From NCBI RefSeq assembly GCF_000721935.1, contig NZ_KL585421.1, forward strand, positions 150,694 to 162,253: a DNA stretch of 11,560 nucleotides, in the 5' to 3' direction. This document shows, piece after piece, positions 6,656 through 11,560 of this stretch. Source of the DNA: Streptomyces sp. NRRL WC-3549 (GTDB lineage: Bacteria > Actinomycetota > Actinomycetes > Streptomycetales > Streptomycetaceae). The notes beneath the pieces were generated by a model that ran no database searches, was not told where the DNA came from, and worked only from the letters and a program-made list of their open reading frames with translations. Every line of letters starts with the position of its first letter. The stretch's first letter is position 1. The position numbers and the translations under genes were made by a program.

Positions 6656-6710
6656 TCGGGAAGCCACTCCCGAGGCCGTTCTCGAAGGCGCTCCGGAGAA
6701 CGGCCTTCGA
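6656..6710 (-). other. Hairpin-rich region upstream of the DUF6204-like gene with two mutually exclusive stems
   Basis: Three inverted repeats sit 21-75 bases before the start codon at 6635. They are TCGGGA/TCCCGA (6656-6661 with 6668-6673); AGGCCGTTCTC/GAGAACGGCCT (6673-6683 with 6696-6706, 11 bp perfect); and TCGAAGGC/GCCTTCGA (6682-6689 with 6703-6710, 8 bp perfect). The last two share bases, so only one can form at a time. A direct repeat CGAAGCGT lies next to them (6708-6715 and 6723-6730). This could be a regulatory leader or an operator cluster. The rest of 6636-6881 shows no gene; AATAAT at 6758-6763 is -10-like but lacks a good -35. Confidence 0.45.
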
Positions 6711-6881
6711 AGCGTCGGGCAACGAAGCGTACGACGGCGAGGACCAGGCACATGCGCAATAATCGTGGCCGCCGAGGCCCGCCCGGCCCGGGCCCGCGAC
6801 CTCCCGCCCCGGTACCGGCCCCGGCTGGTGCGAACCCGCCGGTGCCCCTCCGAGGGCCGGCGCCCGCGATACGTTGATCCG

Positions 6882-7412
6882 GTGATCATCTGGGTGAACG
6901 GCGCCTTCGGCAGCGGCAAGACGACGCTCGTGGACGAGCTGCACCGGCGGAGGCCGGACGCCCTGGTCTACGACCCCGAGCAGACCGGCTTCGTCCTGAG
7001 GAACATCGTCGAGGTGCCCACCGGCGACTTCCAGGACCTGCCGCTGTGGCGCAGCCAGGTCGCCGGCATGGCCGTCGACCTGGTACGGGCCTACGGGCGG
7101 CCGGTGCTGGCGCCGATGACGCTGGTCGACCCCGGATACGCCGAGGAGATCTTCGGAGCGGTCGAGGCCGCCGGGGTGTAGGTCCACCACTTCTTCCTGC
7201 ACGTCCCCCCGCACACGTTGGAGGCCCGGCTCGACGCGCGGACCGTCGTGCCCGGGGACCCCGAGCGCGACGAGATCGTCCGCAGGTGGTGCAAGGCGCA
7301 GATCGCCCGCTGCACGGCTGCGGCCGGGAGCTTCCGGCCCGGGACCGTACGCCTCGACGGCGAGCGGTCCACCGGCGAACTGGCCGACGAGGTCATGCGC
7401 CACCTCGGATGA
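6882..7412 (+). pseudogene. AAA-type/P-loop nucleotide-binding protein interrupted by one in-frame TAG
   Basis: Read from GTG at 6882, the frame gives VIIWVNGAFGSGKTTLVDEL with a Walker A motif (GAFGSGKT, residues 7-14). It goes on through DALVYDPEQTGFVLRNIVEV, PTGDFQDLPLWRSQVAGM and PVLAPMTLVDPGYAEEIF, reaching TAG at 7179-7181 (codon 100). Without any shift the same frame continues VHHFFLHVPPHTLEARLDAR to a TGA at 7410-7412, ending GELADEVMRHLG. The two halves together make a 175-residue P-loop protein of the kind annotated in Streptomyces as small 'AAA family ATPase', related by fold to nucleoside and shikimate-type kinases. So one base change has split an otherwise intact gene. The codon may have been GAG, as one G-to-T change would explain it. 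There is no Shine-Dalgarno before GTG, and GATACG ends 8 bases upstream, so translation may be leaderless. Function unknown. Confidence 0.8.
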
Positions 7413-7419
7413 CCGGCCG

Positions 7420-7773
7420 TCAGGCGGAGGCGGTCCGGTCGACGTACTCGAAGACCGAACCGTCGGGGTGGAGGGCGATCAGGTTGCGGCCGGCCGGAGT
7501 GGGGACGGGCCCGGCGATGACCTTCGCCCCCGCGCGGGTCAGCGCCGCGTGGGCCTCCTCGACGTCCTTCACCGCGATGGTCGCCGACACCTTCCGCAGC
7601 ACGTCGATCTCCGCCTGCGGTCCGCTCATCAGGAGGAAGCAGCCGATGGCGGCCACCGAGACGCCACCGCGCTCGAAGCGCAGGGCGGGAGTGCCGGTCA
7701 GGCCCTCGTAGAAGGCCACCGAGGCGTCCAGGTCGTCGACGCAGATACGCAGTGTGGTTCCCAGAATCTCCAT
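7420..7773 (-). CDS. VOC-family (glyoxalase-fold) protein
   Basis: A 117-residue single-domain protein starting MEILGTTLRICVDDLDASVA. Family features are the first beta strand, the DLDASVAFYEGLTG helix, PALRFERGGVSVAAIGCFLL, the second half beginning ATIAVKDVEEAHAALTRAGA, and the closing HPDGSVFEYVDR. VOC proteins include glyoxalase, fosfomycin and bleomycin resistance proteins, and dioxygenases. The usual first metal histidine is missing (TTLRICVDD), so metal catalysis is uncertain and a binding or resistance role is possible. ATG at 7773 was chosen; an in-frame GTG two codons earlier (7779) is an alternative. No Shine-Dalgarno is seen; TAACCT (minus strand, 7788-7783) could be a -10 for a near-leaderless transcript. 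Its stop is 7 bases from the end of the ATPase pseudogene, tail to tail. Confidence 0.85.
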   Translation of the reverse strand: MEILGTTLRICVDDLDASVAFYEGLTGTPALRFERGGVSVAAIGCFLLMSGPQAEIDVLRKVSATIAVKDVEEAHAALTRAGAKVIAGPVPTPAGRNLIALHPDGSVFEYVDRTASA

Positions 7774-8313
7774 GCCCACGAGGTTAGTTGGACCTGCGGC
7801 GAGGTGTGATCGATTCCGCCGGACGGCACCGTGGACCCGTCGCGGTACTCCCGCTGCCCGGGCATGAGCCGGCCGGGTCGTGGGCGACCGGGCTCGTGAT
7901 TGCCGTCAGACGGCTGCCCGGCACGGCCTCGGGGCGGGCAGCACCGAGCCGGGAGGTGGCTCCGGGGCCCGGGCGACTCCGTGCGCGACGTGGCGCTCGA
8001 CGCCGAGGGGGACGGCGACCCCGGGCAGGGAGGAGGCGAGGACGGACGAAGGCGTCGGTGGCGCCGCCCCCGTACCGCGAAACCGGCGGCTGGTCGCCGG
8101 GCGAGGGCGGCCCCATGGATGTCCGGTGTCGGGTGGCTGTCGGAGGTGGTCGGTGCGCTGTCGGTGGTCTGTCGGCGCCCGCCGCGAGAGTGGTGCGGGT
8201 CGGCGCCGGCTCTCGGTCCCGAACGTCCCGGCTCGCCGGAACGGTGTTCCCGTCTTCCCGGCGTCGACCGCCGGGGCACCGTCCGGCGGCCCGCCATCAG
8301 GAAGGAAGTACCC
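7774..8313. other. 540-base stretch without a convincing gene
   Basis: This lies between the divergent VOC and FAD-monooxygenase genes and should hold both promoters. No frame gives a recognisable protein. On the minus strand, 7906-8045 has strongly GC-biased third positions and reads SSVLASSLPGVAVPLGVERH, ending at TGA 7906-7908, but it has no proper start or family match. It may be the tail of a decayed gene. A small hairpin GCCGT-CAG-ACGGC is at 7902-7914. The last bases carry the GGAAGGAAG ribosome binding site (8300-8308) of the next gene. No operator-like palindrome stands out. Confidence 0.5.
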
Positions 8314-9441
8314 ATGACCACCGACATCACGATCATCGGCGCCGGACTCGGAGGCCTCACGCTCGCCCGCGTCCTGCACCTCTACGGCATACCGGCCACG
8401 GTGTACGAGGCGGAGCCCTCCCCGGCCACGCGCTCGCAGGGCGGGATGCTCGACATCCACGACCACAGCGGCCAACCCGCCCTCGCCGCGGCAGGTCTGA
8501 CCGACGAGTTCCGTGGCCTCGTCCTTGAGGGCCGCCAGGCCATGCGGCTCCTCGACCCGGCCGGGACCGTCCTGTTCGACAAGGACGACGACGGCACAGG
8601 GGGACGCCCCGAGGTGCAGCGCGGCGAGCTGCGGCAGATCCTGCTCGACTCCCTCCCGGCCGGTACCGTCCGGCGGGGGCGCAAGGTCAGCGGTACGCGC
8701 ACCCTCGGCGAGGGCCTCCACGAGGTGACGTTCGCGGACGGCGCCACCGTCGTCAGCGGCCTGCTGGTCGGTGCGGACGGCGCGTGGTCACGGGTCCGGC
8801 CGCTGCTCACCACCGTCGTACCGGAGTACACCGGCAAGTCGCTCGTCGAGACCTACCTCCTCGACGCCGCCACCCGGCACCCGGCCGCCGCGAAAGCGGT
8901 CGGCGGCGGGTCGATGATCGTGCACACCCCCGGCAGGGAGATCTTCGCCCACCGGGAGAAGGGTGACACCCTGCACGCCTACGTCGGGCTGTCCGAGCCG
9001 CAGGAGTGGTTCGCCGCCATCGATTTCACCGACACCGCCGCGGCCACCGCCCGGATCGCCCAGGAGTTCGACGGCTGGGCGCCGGAACTCACCGCGCTGA
9101 TCACGGACAGCGACATCGCGCCGGTCCTGCGCCCCCTCCACACCTTGCCCGCGGGGCACCGGTGGGATCGGGTGCCGGGAGTGACCCTGCTCGGGGACGC
9201 CGCCCACCTCGCGGCTCCGAACGGCGAAGGCGCCAATCTGGCCATGCTCGACGGCGCCGAACTCGGCCAGGCTCTCGCCGCGCACCCCGGCGACGCCGAG
9301 GCCGCGCTCACCGCGTACGAGCAGGCCATGTTCCCCCGTAGCGCCGAGGCGGCGGATCCCGAGGCCCCCGGAAGCGCCTCGAACGACGTCACACCCCATG
9401 ACCTGATCGCCGCGTTCACCCAGGACGAGCAGCCGGAATAG
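8314..9441 (+). CDS. FAD-dependent aromatic-hydroxylase-type monooxygenase (TetX-like)
   Basis: A 375-residue class A flavoprotein monooxygenase. It shows the N-terminal FAD-binding loop ITIIGAGLGGLTLARVL (GxGxxG at 9-14); the acidic end of that fold, TVYEAEPSPATRSQGGMLDI; VQRGELRQILLDSLP; the DG motif LLVGADGAWSRVRPLL (GADG at 153-156); and the GD motif TLLGDAAHLAAPNGEGANLA (GD at 294-295). The layout and the 'SQGGMLDIH' segment resemble TetX-type enzymes, which use NADPH and O2 to hydroxylate small molecules, including tetracyclines. Many such homologues in Streptomyces have other or unknown substrates, so no drug specificity is claimed. GGAAGGAAG five bases before ATG 8314 fixes the start, although the frame stays open for about 414 bases upstream. 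No membrane segment. No partner gene adjoins, so it is probably transcribed alone. Confidence 0.9.
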   Translation: MTTDITIIGAGLGGLTLARVLHLYGIPATVYEAEPSPATRSQGGMLDIHDHSGQPALAAAGLTDEFRGLVLEGRQAMRLLDPAGTVLFDKDDDGTGGRPEVQRGELRQILLDSLPAGTVRRGRKVSGTRTLGEGLHEVTFADGATVVSGLLVGADGAWSRVRPLLTTVVPEYTGKSLVETYLLDAATRHPAAAKAVGGGSMIVHTPGREIFAHREKGDTLHAYVGLSEPQEWFAAIDFTDTAAATARIAQEFDGWAPELTALITDSDIAPVLRPLHTLPAGHRWDRVPGVTLLGDAAHLAAPNGEGANLAMLDGAELGQALAAHPGDAEAALTAYEQAMFPRSAEAADPEAPGSASNDVTPHDLIAAFTQDEQPE

Positions 9442-9475
9442 GGCGGTCCGCGAGGCGTCCGCCGGTGGGCGGGCT

Positions 9476-9601
9476 CCGGGTACCGCGCGTGAGGTGCCGG
9501 GCGCCGGGCGCGAGGCACCGGGTACCGCGCGTGAGGTATCGGGCACCGGGCGCGAGGCACCGGGCACCGGGCGTCCGGCGCCGGGTCCCGGGTGTCAGGC
9601 C
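9476..9601. repeat. Six tandem copies of a 21-bp repeat (minisatellite)
   Basis: The units are 9476-9496, 9497-9517, 9518-9538, 9539-9559, 9560-9580 and 9581-9601, each close to CCGGG-NACCG-SGCG-YGAGG-YA. Units 1 and 3 differ at one base and units 2 and 4 at two, so there is also a 42-bp higher-order repeat. Units 5 and 6 have drifted. The length is a multiple of three and the array has long open frames: leftward, in the methyltransferase frame just past its stop, it reads heptads such as VPGASRP and VPDTSRA. Unit 6 contains the methyltransferase stop codon (9595-9597). It fills the gap between that gene and the monooxygenase; no terminator of usual strength is seen there. Confidence 0.9.
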
Positions 9602-10401
9602 CGGCAGAGCAGTTCGCCGTGCGGGACCATGAACCACGCGTCGGGCTCCTCGCCCCACGCCCGCCAGGCGTCCGCGATCCCCGCCAGCTGTCCGGCCGTC
9701 GCGTGCCCGCCCTCGATCGCGCGCTCCGCGTACGCCGAGGCCGTCGTGCGGTCCGCCCACAGGCCGCTCCACCAGGCCCGGTCCTGCCCGGCGTAACACC
9801 AGGCGCCCGCGCTCGGGGTGATGTCCGTGAAGCCCGCCCGCCGGGCCCAGGAGAGCAGGCGGCGCCCGGCGTCGGGCTCGCCGCCGTTGGAGCGGGCGAC
9901 CCGGTGGTACAGGTCCAGCCAGTCGGTCATGCCCGGCACCTCCGGATACCAGGCCATCGCGGCGTAGTCGCTGTCGCGCACCGCGACGACGCCGCCCGGC
10001 CGGCACACCCGGCGCATCTCCCGCAGCGCCCGGACCGGGTCGCCCACGTGCTGGAGCACCTGGTGGGCGTGGACCACGTCGAAGGCGTCGTCGGGGAAGT
10101 CCAGGGCGTGGACATCGGCGACGGCGAACTCGACGTTGTCCAGGCCTCGTCCGTCCGCCACCGTGGCCGCCTGGGAGAGGATGCCGCGGCCGGTGTCGAC
10201 GCCGGTCACCCGTCCCGGCGCGACCAGCGCGGCCAGGTCGGCCGTGATGGTGCCCGGCCCGCAGCCGACGTCCAGCACCCGCAGGCCGGGGCGGAGTTCG
10301 CCCAGGAGGTAGGCCGCGGAGTTCGCGGCGGTGCGCCACCGGTGCGAGCGCAGCACCGACTCGTGGTGACCGTGGGTGTAGACGGCGGTTTCCTCGGGCA
10401 T
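9595..10401 (-). CDS. Class I SAM-dependent methyltransferase (UbiE/type 11 fold)
   Basis: A 268-residue soluble enzyme. Motif I is RVLDVGCGPGTITADLA (41-57). RVTGVDTG (64-71) carries the acidic residue D69 that binds the SAM ribose. Then come NVEFAVADVHALDFPDDAFD and VVHAHQVLQHVGDPVRALRE (motif II region), and MRRVCRPGGVVAVRDSDYAA (motif III region). The C-terminal part (WYPEVPGMTDWLDLYHRVAR, WCYAGQDRAWWSG) is typical of actinomycete methyltransferases with unassigned small-molecule substrates. GAGAGAGGA lies nine bases before ATG 10401, which fixes the start. The C-terminus PHGELLCRA appears complete; its stop sits inside the last unit of the tandem repeat. It is downstream of the PAP2/kinase gene on the same strand, with a 108-base gap that carries a palindrome. 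The acceptor substrate is not predictable. Confidence 0.9.
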   Translation of the reverse strand: MPEETAVYTHGHHESVLRSHRWRTAANSAAYLLGELRPGLRVLDVGCGPGTITADLAALVAPGRVTGVDTGRGILSQAATVADGRGLDNVEFAVADVHALDFPDDAFDVVHAHQVLQHVGDPVRALREMRRVCRPGGVVAVRDSDYAAMAWYPEVPGMTDWLDLYHRVARSNGGEPDAGRRLLSWARRAGFTDITPSAGAWCYAGQDRAWWSGLWADRTTASAYAERAIEGGHATAGQLAGIADAWRAWGEEPDAWFMVPHGELLCRA

Positions 10402-10474
10402 GGCCGTGCATCCTCTCTCGGGACCGGGCGCGCGTGAGCGGCCGGCGGTCCTGTCACCGTACGCCCGGACGCCA

Positions 10475-10500
10475 CATCATGAGATGGTGATCTCATCATG
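10475..10500. promoter_or_regulatory. AT-rich 26-bp palindrome upstream of the methyltransferase gene
   Basis: The core is ATGAGAT (10479-10485), a 4-base spacer GGTG, and ATCTCAT (10490-10496). Outside it, CAT (10475-10477) pairs with ATG (10498-10500) after one C/C mismatch on each arm. It lies 74 bases before the methyltransferase start and 9 bases past the stop of the PAP2/kinase gene. The length and spacing resemble a dimer operator (GntR, LacI or similar). As RNA it could also be a modest hairpin ending the upstream transcript. Nothing else is seen in 10402-10509. Confidence 0.6.
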
Positions 10501-10509
10501 CGGGCGCAC

Positions 10510-11560
10510 TCACACCGGCCTCGGGCAGTAGACGCTCAGCGCCTCGGGCACCTTGTCGATCTGCAACTCCGTTCCGGAGTGCGCCACTTCGCCGTCGTAC
10601 GCGTAAGGGGTGCCCTCCGCGAGGCCGGAGATCCGGACCTGGCGACGCCGCACCGCCGCGTGGACGGGGGAGCGGCTCAGGGGCCCGGCGACCGCTGCCG
10701 CGAGCAGTCGGAGGCCCGGTGTGCGGCCGCCGTGCACCACCCGTACGTCCAGCAGTCCGTCCGCCAGGTTGTGGCGTCGGCCGGGCGCCGGGCCCACCCG
10801 CTGGAACATCCCGTTGCCCACGAAGAGCAGCCACAACGGCCGTCGCCTCCCCTGGAGTTCGGCTGTCAGGGGGCGCTCGCCGCGGAGCGCCTCGAACGCC
10901 GCCAGGACACCGGCCGGCCAGCCGCCGATCCGCGGCGCCCAGCGTTCGCGGGTCCGCACCAGCTCCGGATACACCCCCAGGCTGAACGCGTTGAGGAAGT
11001 ACCCGTCCGGACCGGACGGGCCGTGCGGGCCCGGCCGGAACCGTCCCAGGTCGACCCGGACCGCGTCGCCCGCGGTGAGCGCGATCACCGTGTCGTGCAC
11101 CGCCTCGACGCCCAGGTCGTACGCGAAGTGGTTGAGGGTCCCCCCGGGGAACACCGCGAGCGGCACCCCGTGCCTGGCCGCGACCGCCGCCGCCATGTTG
11201 ACCGTGCCGTCACCCCCGCAGATCCCCAGTGCCGTGCCCCGCTCCGCGGCCTCCTCCAGGCACCCGGAGAGGTCGTCGGGCGCGCACTCCATCACCGTGG
11301 CCAGCGGCAGCGCGTCGCGGACGAGCCCCGCGGTAGCGGTCGCGGTCCCGGACGCCCGGTTGACCACCACCACGAGCCCCTCCCCGGCGGGCAGTGCGGG
11401 CGCCTGGGCCGGCGGCCTGCCCGGCGCGGGCAGCTGCCCACGGGTCGGTACGACGCCGCGCAGGGCGAACGCCGCCCCGATGCCGAGAGCCGCGCCGGCC
11501 AGGACGTCGCTGGGGTAGTGGACCCCCGTGTACACGCGCGACGCGGCCACGGCCGCCGCC
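10510..11560 (-). CDS. PAP2 phosphatase/diacylglycerol kinase fusion, C-terminal part (runs off the right edge)
   Basis: About 350 residues are visible and the N-terminus lies outside the window. The first visible part (SRVYTGVHYPSDVLAG) is the final active-site motif of PAP2-type phosphatases (SR-x5-H-x3-D), preceded by open frame to the window edge. A linker of about 30 residues, partly hydrophobic, leads into a diacylglycerol kinase catalytic domain: LVVVVNRASGTA, LGICGGDGTVNMAA with GGDGTVN, then FPGGTLNHFAYDLG, and a C-terminal beta-rich part (GYFLNAFSLGVYPELV, LLFVGNGMFQRVG, LADGLLDVRVV, YAYDGEVAHSG). Such fusions are known in actinomycetes and are thought to act on lipid phosphates at the membrane; kinase and phosphatase substrates are not established from sequence. 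The stop is TGA at 10510-10512. Confidence 0.9.
   Translation of the reverse strand, partial: AAAVAASRVYTGVHYPSDVLAGAALGIGAAFALRGVVPTRGQLPAPGRPPAQAPALPAGEGLVVVVNRASGTATATAGLVRDALPLATVMECAPDDLSGCLEEAAERGTALGICGGDGTVNMAAAVAARHGVPLAVFPGGTLNHFAYDLGVEAVHDTVIALTAGDAVRVDLGRFRPGPHGPSGPDGYFLNAFSLGVYPELVRTRERWAPRIGGWPAGVLAAFEALRGERPLTAELQGRRRPLWLLFVGNGMFQRVGPAPGRRHNLADGLLDVRVVHGGRTPGLRLLAAAVAGPLSRSPVHAAVRRRQVRISGLAEGTPYAYDGEVAHSGTELQIDKVPEALSVYCPRPV

Noticed and set aside
7179..7181. TAG recoded as pyrrolysine
   Set aside because: Nothing in the window or in the family supports recoding; a nonsense mutation or sequencing error is simpler.
7900..8313. Upstream in-frame extension of the FAD monooxygenase
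   Set aside because: The extension is arginine/glycine rich without family features, and the FAD-binding fold begins directly after ATG 8314, which has a good ribosome binding site.
9442..9463. Hairpin GGCGG/CCGCC just after the monooxygenase stop as a terminator
   Set aside because: The perfect stem is only 5 bp with a 12-base loop, expected by chance at this GC content.
9476..9601. The 21-bp tandem array as a CRISPR or an origin iteron cluster
   Set aside because: Units are directly adjacent without spacers, are GC-rich rather than AT-rich, and no cas or replication initiator gene is present.
10206..10499. Minus-strand open frame starting at the ATGATG inside the palindrome
   Set aside because: It overlaps the methyltransferase in another frame and codes for a Pro/Arg/Thr-rich product without motifs.

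Overview
The window looks like chromosome of a Streptomyces-type actinomycete. GC content is very high, codon third positions are almost always G or C, some starts are GTG, and several families are typical of Streptomyces: a DUF6204-like protein, a fused PAP2 phosphatase/diacylglycerol kinase, and a small AAA-type ATPase. No rRNA, tRNA, CRISPR array, insertion sequence or phage gene was seen.

Left block (1-6233): a truncated TetR-family regulator with a perfect palindromic operator just upstream of its start, then a sugar-acid catabolic locus. The locus is two divergent operons around an AT-rich control region (4111-4308). Leftward run a homoserine-dehydrogenase-like oxidoreductase with a C-terminal SAF domain and a GntP-type gluconate/sugar-acid permease, coupled by an ATGA overlap. 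After a strong terminator comes a DeoR-family repressor with its own candidate promoter. Rightward run a DUF1537 (four-carbon acid sugar) kinase of the 3-oxo-tetronate kinase type (otnK) and a class II aldolase-type 3-oxo-tetronate-4-phosphate decarboxylase (otnC), also coupled by an ATGA overlap. The inferred route is uptake of a C4 sugar acid by GntP, oxidation, C4 phosphorylation, then decarboxylation to a triose phosphate. The usual LtnD/DenD dehydrogenase and OtnI isomerase are not here. The SAF-domain oxidoreductase takes their place in the locus, which makes this a possibly non-canonical version of the pathway. Two identical TGTTAACA palindromes 41 bp apart are the best candidate binding sites for the DeoR protein.

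Right block (6234-11560): unrelated single genes. A DUF6204-like small protein has a hairpin-rich upstream region. An AAA-type nucleotide-binding protein is interrupted by one in-frame TAG. A VOC (glyoxalase-fold) protein is followed by a 540-base stretch with no convincing gene. Then come a TetX-like FAD monooxygenase, a six-copy 21-bp tandem repeat, a SAM-dependent methyltransferase with an AT-rich 26-bp palindrome upstream, and the C-terminal part of a PAP2/diacylglycerol kinase fusion running off the right edge.

The strongest leads are the atypical tetronate locus with its paired operator, the single amber codon in an otherwise intact ATPase, and the heptad-encoding minisatellite that contains the methyltransferase stop codon.
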